Assembly: GCA_949825045.1 (NCBI GenBank)
Contig: OX463807.1
Span: 36,414,749-36,478,748, forward strand
Direction of reading: 5' to 3'
Length of the DNA stretch: 64,000 nucleotides
Origin: Argyresthia goedartella
Lineage: Eukaryota; Arthropoda; Insecta; Lepidoptera; Argyresthiidae
Every line of letters starts with the position of its first letter. Position 1 is the stretch's first letter. The position numbers and the translations under genes were made by a program. Shown one piece after another: positions 23,815-35,177 of the stretch. The notes beneath the pieces are model-generated. The model saw only the letters and a program-made list of their open reading frames with translations, was not told the DNA's origin and made no database searches.

Positions 23815-24030
23815 ACCTCTATAGCACTGCGGTTGTGGCTCTGCCTACCATGTGAGAGGTCCCGGGATCGATATCCGGCTGAGAATTAAGAAAAAAGTAT
23901 CCCCATGTCTTGGATGTTAATATGTATGTGATATTGCTGTTTCTGGCTCCCACGACACAGAGTATCCTAGTATTGGGCCAGAAGCAATGTATGTGCTTGT
24001 ATGCAAATTTTTATATTTATATTATTATAG
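23815..24030 (+). repeat. SINE-1 copy
   Basis: tRNA-like head ('gtggctctgcctaccatgtg', 'gaggtcccgggatcgatatc') and body ending 'atgtatgtgcttg'. The orthologous copy inside the duplicated tail is at 50845-51050. Confidence 0.7.
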
Positions 24031-24075
24031 AAAATAATATCATTTAACTTACCCTGCTAAGCAAGTGACATGCCG

Positions 24076-27000
24076 AGAGTCAAAGTCAAAGTTAAAGTTG
24101 TTTATTACTGTAGATATTTACATATACTTAGAATACCTAATTTTTTGCTCATTTCTGCATTGTACCACCGTGGCAGAAGAAGGGCTTAGAAAATCCCACA
24201 GATGGATTTTAAGATCTCTTTTAAAAAATGATTTTGCTTAACTAATACAAATATTACAATATTAATTATTATGATTAATAAGCACGAATAAGTTATAACA
24301 TAATTATTAACAGCAAGGTCTATGTTAAGCCAGATTAACCATACAGTCAAGTCATTTAATAAATCTTGAACACTGTAATTTCCCTTATTCGACAAAGTCG
24401 CTTTAAAATGCTTTTAAATTGCTCAAATGTCGATTTCAAAATCTACAGAGGCATCTTATTGTAGTATAGAATGCACTGACTGACCCTTGAAAGAAATGCT
24501 ATCGCTAAGTTTGGAAAATGTATTAATTTTCTTGCGTACATCTACATATAAGATATTTTCTAAAATAAATTAACTAGCTACAGCTAATATGTCAATTTCT
24601 TTAAAAAGCTATCTCAAGGAATCTGTTCGTTTTAAATTATAAATTGATTGAATAGCTTTTTTTTGTGAAATACAAATAGTTTGAATATCCGCTGCTTTCC
24701 CCCACAACAAGATACTATAGGACACGACACAATGAAAGTAACTACAATATACTAGATAGTAACCAAAATAAATAAACACATCCGTGTTTTGCCTGATGTT
24801 CCTAACAGCGTAAACTAACGTAAGATTCTGCTTATTTACCGGCTAATTTATCTATGTGGCGACCCCACTGCAATTTGCTATCAATGGTTATTCCAAGAAA
24901 CTTCGTATCATTTACTAATTCTAACGTGTTGCTGTCTAACACTAAAGTGGTCTCAACTTGCCTGACATTTGGAAGTGAGAATTTAATACACTTGGTTTTA
25001 CTAGCGTTTAACAATAAACCATTAACTGTGAACCAATTTAAGGGTTAAAGACAAGACAATACACATTTTCATCATAAAAATCTTTTTTGTTTGTCTTTCA
25101 ATTTTGAAGACTATAGAAGTAACATCAGAAAACAACACTGTCATAATGTTGTTTCTCCTACATTAAAGGCAGATCAATCATTAGGAAGTGCCTAATATGG
25201 AACTTTATGAAATGCCGATTTTACACTTAATCCATGAAAGATCAAAAGGCAGGTTATTCATATATACCAAGAATAAGAAAGGGCCTTATATGGAACCTTC
25301 TGGAACGCCAATTTTTTACACCAGATCCATCAGATTTAATGCCGTTAACTTCAGCCTTTTGAATTATATTGCTTAAGTATATTCTTAGTAGATGCTACGC
25401 TTTATTTTTAACTCTTTAATGATTTAATTTCATGTATAACGTATTATGATCAACACATTCAAATTCCTTCAACAAATCGCGAAAAATTCCCATAGCATCC
25501 TGTGCGGCCTCCCATGCAAAATAAATATGAGATATAAGGGTAATACTTGCATCCTTAGTCTATTTACCCTGAGTGAAATCGTATTGTTTGGCGTGGTGTT
25601 GTTTTGTACGGTTAAAGTGTTTTGCATTAAGTTAGTGCATTTGATTCAGTATAATCTTTTTAAATATTTTACTTAAAGCTGTAGGAACAGATATTGTTCT
25701 GAAACTTGAAGGGTCATCCTTATCTCCCGACTTGAACAGAGGAATCAGTTTACTGTGTTTTATGAGGTCTGAGAAAGCTCCATCATCAAACAATTTATTG
25801 AATATATAAGCTAAGTATAAATAGCATTACTGAACCAAAGACTTTGACTGTTATACACCTCTTTAGTCTTTAGTATTTTTAAGTTAAGTAATCTAAACAC
25901 TTTGACAATGTCCTGGGTTATACATTAGACATTTTAAATATTCATTACTGATGCTTAGTGTTGTTTTTTTAATTAAGTCTGAGAGATGTACTTAGATGAA
26001 CTTTTGTGAGTAAGGGTACATTGCTGAATAATGTTTTGAAAGCTCGAGCTACCTCAGCGTTGGATTTAACATCATCACCTATCTTTAGGCAGAAATCATT
26101 GACCCTTGGTATAACTTTGCTAGTTTCACGGTTTATTATTTGCCAAACTGTTTTCATTCTATTATTTGATTTTTGTATTTTTTATTAATCTGTAAAGTTT
26201 CTGTAGGTCTACATACCAACTTGATAGTTTTGCAATATTTTTAACATAGTCCTGAAATGTTCTATCAAAATTATACGATTTTTGTTCAAAAAGGTCACAC
26301 AAGATAACTCTACTTTTACAAATTCCATTGCCCAGTCATCAAATTTAGATTTACCATTGTAGTCACTGACTTTATTTATTTTAAAAACTGTTATCGAAGT
26401 CTGTTTGAATAATGTTGAAGAAGTCTGATTAGATTTTGTTTGGGTTCTGTTTATTAAAATCCGGTAATGGCAAATTTATGTCTACGTTATTCGTATAGGT
26501 CTCTAGTCTATGGGATGTAATAGGCCTTTAAAATGGTGGATCAGTACCTTATCCTTACTAGCAATGGAGTGATCGGATGTTAACCAGTTAATTATATTTT
26601 TACTTGTGAATGCACAGTCACAAAAAACGTTATCTAAGCAAGTATGGCTAGTAAGTGTAATTCTAGTGGGCTTTAGAAATACATGACATAAATTAAATGA
26701 TTTGAATAAAGTTATTAATCGTTGTTTCATTGTTGTTCCTGCAAGCAACAGGATTAAGATCGCCATAAATATTTAACATTTTTCTGTTATTACATAGTTT
26801 AGTGAGGGCTTCCTCCATAATTTTCTCAAATATTTCGAAATTGCCATGGAATTTTTCATCCCTCGGAGGCCTGTATTTATTTTGTGCCTTTAGTCACAAA
26901 CAATAATATGGCTGTCCATCTCAACACAGGCTACCTCTATTTGTCTTTCAACAATAAGTGTAAGAATATCTTTTCGTTGTTTCTGTTTAAAGAACCTCCT

Positions 27001-27230
27001 CTACGAGCAGTCTTTCCATTGTAACAACTGACAATTTTGTAATTATTTATGTTAAAAGACATCATATTTTCCTTTAACCAGTATTCTATAAGACAAATAA
27101 CATAAAAGCCAAAATTTTTACGAAATCTTATACAAGTTCCTTTCCAGGTAGCCCCTGGATTTTTTGATGGGTAAAGTTTAAGTGGGGCTTACCCTTCGAC
27201 ATATTTAATGGTTCTTGTATGCTCTCGCTC
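24076..27230 (-). mobile_element. Old, degenerate J1 non-LTR retrotransposon
   Basis: Minus-strand J1 copy with 3' UTR at 24076-24350, RT pieces ([19 protein letters not shown] at 24832-25014, matching 11163-11361), the VPQG region near 25300, and an endonuclease end around 26503-26766 (LTSHTCLDNVF, SDHS). Stops and indels throughout. Its 3' junction ('gacatgccgagagtcaaagt') is identical to that at 53776, so this insertion predates the local duplication. Confidence 0.75.
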
Positions 27231-27259
27231 ACCAAATTTCCTCTATTGTCTTGTGAACT

Positions 27260-27560
27260 AATTTAATTTACTTGAAACAGATGCCAATGTTGCAAGCAAA
27301 GTATTCCTGTGGTATTTTATTGTAGAAGCGAATACAGTGCCCCATGAATGATGTGCCTACTTTACTTTGTCTAAATAATGGTAGTGCTAACCTGTTTCTA
27401 TTTCTAGTGTTAATTGTATGGCTATTACCTACAGTTTTAAATAAAGCTACGTTTTTTCTTACATGCCTAATATTCTTTTATATTAATTTCTTTGAATTTT
27501 TCACATAATGATTCTCTAGTAACTAATTGAAATATCGCCCTGATTGACCTTTATCGTAAT
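27260..27560 (-). mobile_element. J2 non-LTR retrotransposon, C-terminal fragment
   Basis: Minus-strand pieces NTRNRNRLALPLFR and GHCIRFYNKIPQEYF match the C-terminal region of reverse transcriptases of this superfamily (compare 36546-36950). Frames are broken. Confidence 0.55.
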
Positions 27561-27839
27561 TATAAAACGTAGGATTCTTTATTCCTGCTGCAAAAAAATT
27601 ATACACTTGAAGATCTTTACGAAAAAAACCGTCATTTTTACGTAGAATTTCGGCATAATTTAGGACATACTAACAAGAATTAAACATCTTTTAGAAAATT
27701 TCAAACAAACAAAATATGTACTCAATCTTCACATTCAGTTTAAAAGTTTTCGATAAAATAAAATCACCTTTTATCAAAACACTACGAGTATGTGGGATCT
27801 GTATGGTAAATTTTGAAACAATTTGTGACACAAAGTGCT

Positions 27840-28980
27840 GGTTTTTGAGGACAGAGATCACACACGTAGGCAGTTTCACGTCGTAATTTATTTTTGTTGC
27901 AAACAAGGTTTCGTAGGGTTAACCTTCTTTGCCGTGGGTGGTATTTTCACAAGGGAATGAAATTCTTAAGGTTAAATTTGAGATGTAGAAGGCGCTACGG
28001 CCGCCAGAGAATCATTGCCGATGAAATTTCAGCAATCTCATTTTTGAAGTGGGTTTTTGTTTCTGAAACAGGTTATGGGCATAAGATTTAAAAAAGGTAT
28101 AATGCTATTTTCTTATGCCAGCGAAGGGTTTTTTGCAAGCACGAATAAAACGTCGTTATCTGATCGGCTCTGTCTATTCCTGACATTCCCAAATTATAAA
28201 CCGCGACAATGTTGGGCTTTTAGATATCTTGCCATTTTGGTTGCGAACATTTACCATACTTACCTTGTGTATATTTGAGATTACCAGGACATCTCTCTTT
28301 TCTCTCCATTTGCAGACTGTAATATCTCCACTTCTCATTGTGGCAAGCTCTCCCTTCTTCAGTTTGATCTTAGTTACTTCCACAGGATTACCTTTTCGAT
28401 TTTCCCGCAATGTGCCACATACATAGGTCTTTTTTGAGCCGAGTGTTTTTGCAAAGCAAACAAAGTTATAAAATTTGTCGTCGTAGATGACATGACCTTT
28501 TTCAAACTAACCGTCCATGAGATCTAACACAACTTCCGAACAATGTAAAACACCCGGTGGTGGACGTTCGCTCTTGCCTTTGTGTACTCTAATTTTCAAC
28601 GCAATTCCATTAGACTCACACAGCTCATATAGCTTCACACCATATTTATGTTTTTAATTTGTTATTTATTGCCTAAGACTAAAAGTCCTCGCCACAACAC
28701 CCTTGACTCATCAATACTTAGTTTTTTATCTGGATAATAAATTCTAGCCATCAGGTTGTTGAAGTGGTCCAGAACAGATTAGATGGATGGATTTTATGCA
28801 GCCTGTCGCTTGCGTGCTGATCGTAGTCCAAAAGTGCAAATAGCGAAGTGATATTTGAAATCTGTTGCGACTCATACGCTACGAGATATCTCGTAAGGAC
28901 GCTTTTATATTCATTCAATGGGTTAACATAAGTAGGTATCTGAGTAGTATGTTCAACAAAAACAGCTGATGTCAAGTAGA
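27840..28980 (-). pseudogene. Dead piggyBac-like transposase
   Basis: Read right to left on the minus strand: DRLHKI (28790-28810), PDKKLSIDES...LWRG (28680-28735), YGVKLYELCESNGI (28600-28650), GHVIYDDKFYNFVCFAKTLG (28440-28500), KTYVCGTLRENRKGNP (about 28375-28425), KKGELA...KWREKRDVLVIS (28260-28360) and a C-terminal Cys-rich segment with RRETAYVCDLCP (27840-27890). This order is that of piggyBac transposases (DDE_Tnp_1_7 plus zinc-finger tail). Several frameshifts and stops inactivate it. No TTAA-flanked ends were identified. Confidence 0.8.
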
Positions 28981-29490
28981 ACCAACTATAGCTGCGAATA
29001 TATTATAATTTAACAATGTAGCTACTAATTTTCTATATTTATTAGATAGGTACAACGTTTCCTGAGTCAGAGTAAAGTTATGAATAAAATTATTAATGTC
29101 GAAATATCAAATAGCAATGCTGTGATGACACGTTGAATTAAATAAATGAATATTCATTAGCTGCAAAAATTTGATCTGTTGATCTTAACTTAAAATTACG
29201 GGCGCCTGGAAAACTGCACAGTACAAATATGCATTTCATCCTACTACAGTCTAGAAGTATACCTACACTTCCATTCAAATAATTACGACTAATGTTTGAA
29301 TGATTTACCACCATAATTAAATTAGTGCTGTACTCATCATTGATACCATAGCTAATTATATTTACAAGATCTAGAAATTAATTATTTGGACAGCAAATGT
29401 TCGTTAGTTTTTCGTTAAACCGTTAATGTAGTAAGTTCCAAATCCTGCATCTAATTTGTCAGAGAATAATATAATTTTTCTCTGAGCAAT
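28981..29490. other. AT-rich stretch, nothing recognised
   Basis: No exon, repeat or RNA gene found. It may contain the 5' flank of the piggyBac element. Confidence 0.35.
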
Positions 29491-29499
29491 TATTTGGTA

Positions 29500-29780
29500 A
29501 TTGGCGGTACACGAGTGGAGGTGAGCGACGGGACACACGTGTTGGAGTGCCGTGCGATGCACGTACCGGGGGGTGGCGCGGCATTCGCGGTAGCATGCGG
29601 CGCTACGTGCGTAGCGGCTAGCGGCGCATCCCTTGCGGCAGCGTGCAGCATGACACACGCCTCAGCAGGCTGCGTGACACGCGCGACAGTAAGCGGCGCG
29701 ACGGTCGCTTTTGAGCTACGAGATGCCTCCTCGTCGACGACGGCGACGCGGTTTTTTGGTCGGGGCGGCGGCTTACGCTG
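29500..29780. other. CpG-dense, GC-rich island of unknown origin
   Basis: About 280 bp with very high GC and CpG density in an AT-rich neighbourhood. Open frames run through it on both strands (a Gly/Ala/Cys-rich one on +, a Pro/Arg/Ala-rich one on - starting MQRKPPPRPKNRVAVVDEE). These are probably a by-product of composition. It ends just before the left edge of the duplicated APN tail (about 30000). It could be the 5' part of an unrecognised retroelement. Confidence 0.5.
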
Positions 29781-29999
29781 CAAAACTCACGTTGAGGTCA
29801 GAGTTTCTCCTTGCGGGTCTCATTCTCCTCGTTCTCAATTAGAAAACCCACCAATACCGTGTTCTGGCGACTCTGAGTTCGACTAACTCACTCTGTTCTT
29901 TGGCATTAAAGTGCGCATTGTAGTGCGTTTGCCAGCAGGTCACGTTCGTGATAGATTTCTACTGGAGTATCTTGGAGGTCTACAAACTTTCGAAAATCC

Positions 30000-30545
30000 G
30001 AAATCCGAGTTCATCAAACTTTTTCACCAGGGTCCCAGTGAACAGTCGCAATCGGGAGTACTGCAACGCCCTGCGTGAAGGTACCACCGAGGACTTTAAC
30101 TTCCTCTGAAACCGGTTCCAGGAGCACAACGTCTACACCGAGAAGATTACCATCAAAATTCAAAATTCAAAAAGAGTTTATTTCCATAAGAAACACATAG
30201 GTTACATTTGGAGAATGTCAAATCTTAAACTAACACATATATAAGATATAGGGAAATATAGAACTCAATTTGTATTACTTACTTCTCTCTTCTTCTTTTC
30301 TTTGTTCAAGGTAATGGTGTGTGCTTTCATTACTTTCTTACTGCTACTTCTGTAGCTCCGTGATCTAGAGGTAACAGGGTTGCAGGTATTGCGAGTTCGA
30401 TTCTCGCTGCGCTTAAGGCCACCAATTTATGTGTCTTAGGCCGAGAAAATGAGGTCTAAGAATACGCGTATAATCGATAAAGTATTTATATTTTCCATCT
30501 TTATAGTCCACTTATAAACACAAAGCGTCATGCCTTCTCCCATTC
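30000..30545 (+). pseudogene. Duplicated APN-A exon 11 and intron 11, broken
   Basis: It matches 21448-21921. Exon 11' starts at 30031 after the same acceptor, but a TGG codon has become TGA at 30107-30109, and the last 48 nt of the exon with its donor were replaced by about 115 bp of a retrotransposon end (30155-30285). Intron 11 then continues, including SINE-2, up to 'gccttctcccattcggt' at about 30545. Exon 12 is missing; exons 13' and 14' resume at 49548. Confidence 0.9.
30155..30285 (-). mobile_element. Short non-LTR 3' end inserted in pseudo-exon 11
   Basis: It starts 'caaaattcaaaattcaaaaa', a minus-strand A-rich tail, followed by about 100 bp of 3' UTR-like sequence without coding content. 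It is absent from the APN-A original. A similar tail is at 30781-30840. Confidence 0.55.
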
Positions 30546-30780
30546 GGTTGTTATAAAGCCAAGTATACTTCACGCTTGTTTTAAAGAGATAAACATTTAA
30601 TACAATTGTAGTTAATCATTAATTTGTACGCCATCCCTTACACTATTTTGAGAAACGCTGTTGTCGTCGTTGGGTTTTTATTTATTTTTAAATTACTCTA
30701 TCCCAACTATCAGCGGCTTCCTAGTACCCTCCCGTTTCATACTTCATTCGCGTTTTAGTGCTCCGCCATTTCATATGCTC

Positions 30781-30878
30781 AAAAACTCAAAACTCAAAAC
30801 GTTTATTCTGTAAATAGGCCACAAGGGCACTTTCACATGTCATTTCATTTCATTTTTTACAGAACATTTGGTATTATT
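30781..30878 (-). mobile_element. Non-LTR 3' end flanking the BEL/Pao element
   Basis: 'aactcaaaactcaaaacgtt' followed by 'tattctgtaaataggcca' looks like a minus-strand retrotransposon tail. The BEL/Pao element inserted at its right edge (target duplication ATCAT). Confidence 0.4.
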
Positions 30879-30883
30879 ATCAT

Positions 30884-31389
30884 TGTTCAGGCCTCTCGGC
30901 ACCTGATGACCTCGCAGGGGCCCATAGCTACGAGGTAGCGTAGCGATCAGATGCCAAGAAGCAAGAACGTCGGCGATTCACCGAGCTAAAGTAAATAGAT
31001 TCTATCTGACCTGGTCTGTGCTTCGTTCCCGTCAAACTCCTGTCTCTCTGCAAGGCCTGGGTGCACCCTAGGCTCTTCTTGGTAGACAGGTTCTTCAGCC
31101 AACCAGGTATGGCTGGCAGGCCAGCTTCGACGCGCACAGTGTTACGTAAATACGAACTTTATCTGGTTCGGAGAACCACAATACACTCAGCTATAAGACA
31201 ATCCTGAGGGGAGCCCGAATACAATTCCAGATGGCTTACGATTTAATTTCAATGCCCAAAATCAATACGCGTCACATTGCGGGGGCTTTTCGTCTGTCAG
31301 TTGTCAAAAAACTGCTCTGTGGTAGCAACTGTCAAATTCAAAATGGCCGTTCCGAAACCATCGATCGAGTATCGATTCTGAATCGAACA
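30884..31389 (-). repeat. BEL/Pao 3' LTR (left)
   Basis: 506 bp, begins TGTTCAGG and ends ATCGAACA. It has T at about 30903 where the right LTR has C; otherwise identical by eye. Just inside it (about 31400-31425) is a short hairpin with arms GGACAGG/CCTGTCC. Confidence 0.95.
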
Positions 31390-31421
31390 ATCACCCGCCC
31401 GGACAGGCACCCACCTGTCCC

Positions 31422-33065
31422 TCAATCTACGGGCAGCCTAGACAACGTTGCTACCGCTCGTTTTAGTACCGAGCCTCCTACTAGAACCTCTGCAGACCGG
31501 GGGGTCCCGTCCCTGCCAGGGAACAAGTTAACAATGCGCCCCCTGCGCCAACGCAGTGGCGGTAGGTTAGCATCCTTAACCAGAACGAGGTCACCAACAC
31601 TAGAGGGGCTGGTTTTGTCAGTCCACTTAAGGCGCTGTTGTAAGATATGCAGATACTCGAGCGACCAACGCTTCCAGAAATTCTGAGTAAACTGCTGCAA
31701 CATCTGATACCCTGACAACCGATACAATTTCACTCCCTCGAAGGGGTGCTCGGGCAACGCGTTAAGTGGCTGTCCTATCAAGAAATGGCCTGGGGTCAGA
31801 GCCTCCAGGTCATTTGGATCCGAGCTGAGCGGACACAACGGTCGCGAATTGAGAACGGCCTCGTTCTTACAAAACAATGTCGCGAGCTCCTCAAAAGTCA
31901 GCGCGGTCTGACCTACTATACGCCCCAAGTGCGTCTTAGCTGACTTAACTACGGCCTCAAAAATCCCACCCCAGTGGGGGCAACTCGGTGGGCTGAAGGT
32001 CCACTGTATACCCCGACGGGAGAGGGCCGTTCCAATATCCACTTTATTTACATTCAAAAAGTTGACTATCTCTCGTAAGCATCGTTCCGCACTGATGTAG
32101 TTAGTGCCGTTATCAGAGCGGATCAAAGTTGGAAGTCCCCTTCGAGAAACAAACCTATCCAAACAAGCAATGAAAGCCTCTGTCGAGAGATCAGCAACGA
32201 GCTCGAGATGTACCGCCTTGGTGGATAAACAAACAAACACCCATGAGCTATACCGGTCCAGCAGAAACCCTGCGTCAGGGTCCTCAGCCTTCTGGGTAAC
32301 ATGCACGGCCGCTCTGGGGCCATGATCCGAAGATACTACTACATGGCTGTGGGGCCAGTCCGATTCTCTCCTGGCAAGCCAGGGTGGTCCCCACCACAAA
32401 TGGTGTCTAACGAGTTCAGGAGCCCGACATCCCCTGGATGCACAATCAGACGGGTTCAATTCTCCTGGTACATGTCTCCAGGTCAGTGGGACCTCAGACG
32501 ACACAATCTGGGAGACACGGTTCGCAACAAAAACCTCTAAGGTATGGACCGAAGCCTTCAGCCAGCACAAAACAATCTGGCTGTCCGTCCACGCGTACAC
32601 CGTATCCTCCAAAACCACTGACCCACGCAACACTGTTAGAGTGTGATTCAAAAGTTTGGTCAAAAGAGCAGCCCCGGACAGTTCCAGTTTTGGAATCGTC
32701 ATCCTTGTCCGAATAGGCGCTACCTTGCTTTTTGCCAAAACCAAACGCACGTCGACCTCCCCGGTGGAGGTGACGGTTCGCAAATAAACCGCTGCCGCAA
32801 ACCCTCGTTCAGAGGCATCACAAAACCCGTGAAGGGTTGCCCTGTAATCCCCAGCAGGGACCAATTTCCTCGGCAGCGATACATTATTTATATTGAGGCC
32901 CAACCATTTCGCTAAATCGTTCGATACAATGCAGCCCTGAGCTCCAGAATCTAATAGGGCGCGAACGTATGTTGGGTTGCCCGCCAAATCCCAAACAAGC
33001 ACAGAGGCGATCGGTAACACCACCGTCTCCGGTTGGGGGGCAACAAGTTGTTGGGCCGCAAATTC
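31422..33065 (-). pseudogene. BEL/Pao pol remnant: protease start, RNase H part, integrase
   Basis: The frame continues from gag after one UAG. It begins with an aspartic protease (ALLDSGAQGCIVSNDLA), then jumps straight to the region after the reverse transcriptase (LHGFCDASERGFAAAVYLR, tether/RNase H-like with YAWTDSQIVLCWL), so most of protease and all RT catalytic motifs are gone. A second jump at FLLDRYSSWVFVCLSTKAVHLELV fuses the RNase H side to the integrase core, which keeps IRSDNGTNY and the later WGGIFEAVVKSAK segment. It ends with the BEL C-terminal domain (SVGDLVLVKD, LPPLRWRRGRIV). Both deletions are in frame. Confidence 0.85.
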
Positions 33066-35177
33066 CTAGCGAGGGCCCCCGGGGCCCCACTGTGCCTGTA
33101 ACCGATCAGGTAGGCAGCTATACGCCAGCGGGTCCCATTGTACAAATGGCCCACGCGCCGGTTCCATTGCCACCCTACGACGCCCCCCGAAGGGGGGTGG
33201 GCGTGAATTCAACCGTGGCCGCTCCATGAGCGGGGGGGACATCACATGCGACCGACGAGGACGAGGCGACGAGCGGGGCGACAACTGAGGCGGCGTCCGA
33301 ACCGCATCCGCATAGCTCGAAGTTGTCCCATGCCACCCGCCCGTTACGGCCTGCTCAACACACCCAATGTGCCGCTGAGTCGGATGCTGAGTCGCAACCG
33401 AGAACTCAGGGCCCCCCATGTGATGACCCTGAGTGCGGCCCTGCACCCCTGGGTGGCCGCGTGCTTGTGGCCCCATTGCCCGCTGAGTCGGATGCTGAGT
33501 CGCAACCGAAAACTCAGGGCCCCCCATGTGATGACCCTGAGTGCGGCCCTGCACCCTTGGGTGGCTGCGCGCTTGTGGCCCCATTGCCCGCTGAGTCGGA
33601 TGCTGAGTCGCAACCGAAAACTCAGGGCCCCCCATGTGATGACCCTGAGTGCGGCCCCGCACCCCAGTACTACCCTGTGCACGTGGGGACGCTGGCCCCT
33701 GAGTTGCGCTCCAAGTCGCAAACAAATTCTCAGGGCCCCATTCCGTATCACCCTGGGTACGGCCCTGTGGACGTGGGGACGTTGGCTCCTGAGTTGCGCT
33801 CCGAGTCGCAAACGAATTCTCAGGGCCCCATTCCGTATCACCCTGGGTACGGCCCTGTGGACGTGGGGACGTTGGCTCCTGAGTTGCGCTCCGAGTCGCA
33901 AACGAATTCTCAGGGCCCCATGCCGTGGCACCCTGGGTACGGCCCTGTGGTGGCTGTTGGCCGGACCAGTTCATGCACAACAGATTGTTGTGGGCCCCAC
34001 CACAATATCCGCACAATTTAGTGCGCGTGCAGTCCCTAGCCATGTGTGGCCCGAGGCACAGGAAACACCAGCTCCGCTGCTTGGCCATCCGGCGCCGTCC
34101 CTCAACCCTAAGTTCCCCGAACTTATTGCAATCGGCCACAGCATGGCCAATCTGCCTACAACATGGGCAGGTCTCACTATGTGGGGTCAATGCACTCACA
34201 GTCCCATACGACTGCCGGTTGGTGCGGTCCTTCCTCGTCGGAGAGCCCCTACTCACAGCGCTCCCGGCAGCTCTCTGTGGCTCCGAAGGATGGGTGACCG
34301 TCAACCCCAAATTCTCTGCCCGTCGAGCCTCCTCTTCCAAAAATCCGACCAAGTCGGAGAAGGCGGGCAGGTCCTCGGCCGACCTCCCGTGAGACTGTTC
34401 GAAACGAGTCTGCACGTCAGCGGGTAGGCGGGAAAGTACAATGTACAGCAATAGGTACGACCATTCACCAACCGGAAGTCCAAGATTCTCTAGGGCCTTG
34501 GTGACGGACAACAACGGGTTCAAAACCTCCGTCTGTATGGCCCCGACCTTGTTCACAACCGGGATACTAAACAAACGGTTCAGTTGGGCATCGGCCAACC
34601 TCCGTTTGTTGTGGTAACGTCTGACCAGCAATTGCCTGGCCGTTTCATAGTTACCCTCCGTAACTGTCAAATGAGCGACCAGCTCCCTGGGCTCACCCCT
34701 CAATGCTGCCACCAGCTGAGCCATTTTGACAGACTTGGTAATGTCCGATCGCATGTGCACCAAACTGTCGAACAGATTGATGAAGCTCATCCATTCACCG
34801 GACACTCCGTCAAAAGTAGGCATAGTTATAACGGGTAACCTGGTCCCCGATCCCTGATGCGGCAGAGGCGCCCCAATGTCACCACCATGGCTGGACTCGC
34901 GCTGCCTACGTATGTCCGCAGCCCTCTGCGTGATAGCAGCCGCCATCTCCATACACTGGTCGACATCCCCTAGCAACCGTGACAGCCTGTCAGGTGCGCA
35001 ACCATCAACTGCTTCCGCCTGCGCGGACAATTCGAGCACCCTGTTGTAGCGTTCCTTAACGTCCATAGACCGCTCCAACACCACATCATGCCTATCTAAA
35101 CGGTCTATCAGACCGTGTGCGGAGGAAAACCATCTGAGCTCCTTAGAAACACCCTTCTGTATTTCAGACAACGACAT
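33066..35177 (-). CDS. BEL/Pao gag (703 residues)
   Basis: Capsid-forming Gag. N-terminal coiled region (1-95), then the BEL-type capsid domain (DUF1759-like) from about residue 114 (LPVITMPTFDGVSGEWMSF) to about 290, with YHNKRRLADAQLNRLFSIP inside. Cys/His zinc knuckles follow at about 337-401 (C371-C374-H378-C383; C389-C392-H396-C401). Residues about 410-600 hold two sets of tandem repeats (QGRTQGDTEWGPENSFATR type, then QGRTQGHHMGGPEFSVATQ type). It ends at a single UAG (33066-33068), after which the same frame continues as pol. No start alternatives were needed: ATG 35175-35177. Confidence 0.9.
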   Translation of the reverse strand: MSLSEIQKGVSKELRWFSSAHGLIDRLDRHDVVLERSMDVKERYNRVLELSAQAEAVDGCAPDRLSRLLGDVDQCMEMAAAITQRAADIRRQRESSHGGDIGAPLPHQGSGTRLPVITMPTFDGVSGEWMSFINLFDSLVHMRSDITKSVKMAQLVAALRGEPRELVAHLTVTEGNYETARQLLVRRYHNKRRLADAQLNRLFSIPVVNKVGAIQTEVLNPLLSVTKALENLGLPVGEWSYLLLYIVLSRLPADVQTRFEQSHGRSAEDLPAFSDLVGFLEEEARRAENLGLTVTHPSEPQRAAGSAVSRGSPTRKDRTNRQSYGTVSALTPHSETCPCCRQIGHAVADCNKFGELRVEGRRRMAKQRSWCFLCLGPHMARDCTRTKLCGYCGGAHNNLLCMNWSGQQPPQGRTQGATAWGPENSFATRSATQEPTSPRPQGRTQGDTEWGPENSFATRSATQEPTSPRPQGRTQGDTEWGPENLFATWSATQGPASPRAQGSTGVRGRTQGHHMGGPEFSVATQHPTQRAMGPQARSHPRVQGRTQGHHMGGPEFSVATQHPTQRAMGPQARGHPGVQGRTQGHHMGGPEFSVATQHPTQRHIGCVEQAVTGGWHGTTSSYADAVRTPPQLSPRSSPRPRRSHVMSPPLMERPRLNSRPPPFGGRRRVAMEPARGPFVQWDPLAYSCLPDRLQAQWGPGGPR
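33360..33955 (-). repeat. Two sets of tandem repeats within BEL gag
   Basis: 33360-33660 holds three units of about 120 bp ('aactcagggccccccatgtg' once per unit). 33690-33955 holds about three units of about 93 bp ('ctcagggccccattccgtat' type). Units within a set are over 95% identical. They stay in frame, so the encoded Gag linker varies in repeat number. Confidence 0.9.

Noticed and set aside
29494..29886. Gly/Ala/Cys-rich 130-residue protein
   Set aside because: Open on both strands because of GC-rich composition; low-complexity, no domain.
31231..31686. 151-residue frame across the left LTR
   Set aside because: Antisense to the end of pol and to the LTR; the same start occurs in the right LTR at 36124.
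33360..33955. CRISPR-like array
   Set aside because: Units are contiguous coding minisatellites without spacers, in a eukaryotic retrotransposon.
33246..34427. 393-residue frame on the + strand
   Set aside because: It is antisense to BEL gag; its repeats are the gag minisatellites read backwards, with no domain.
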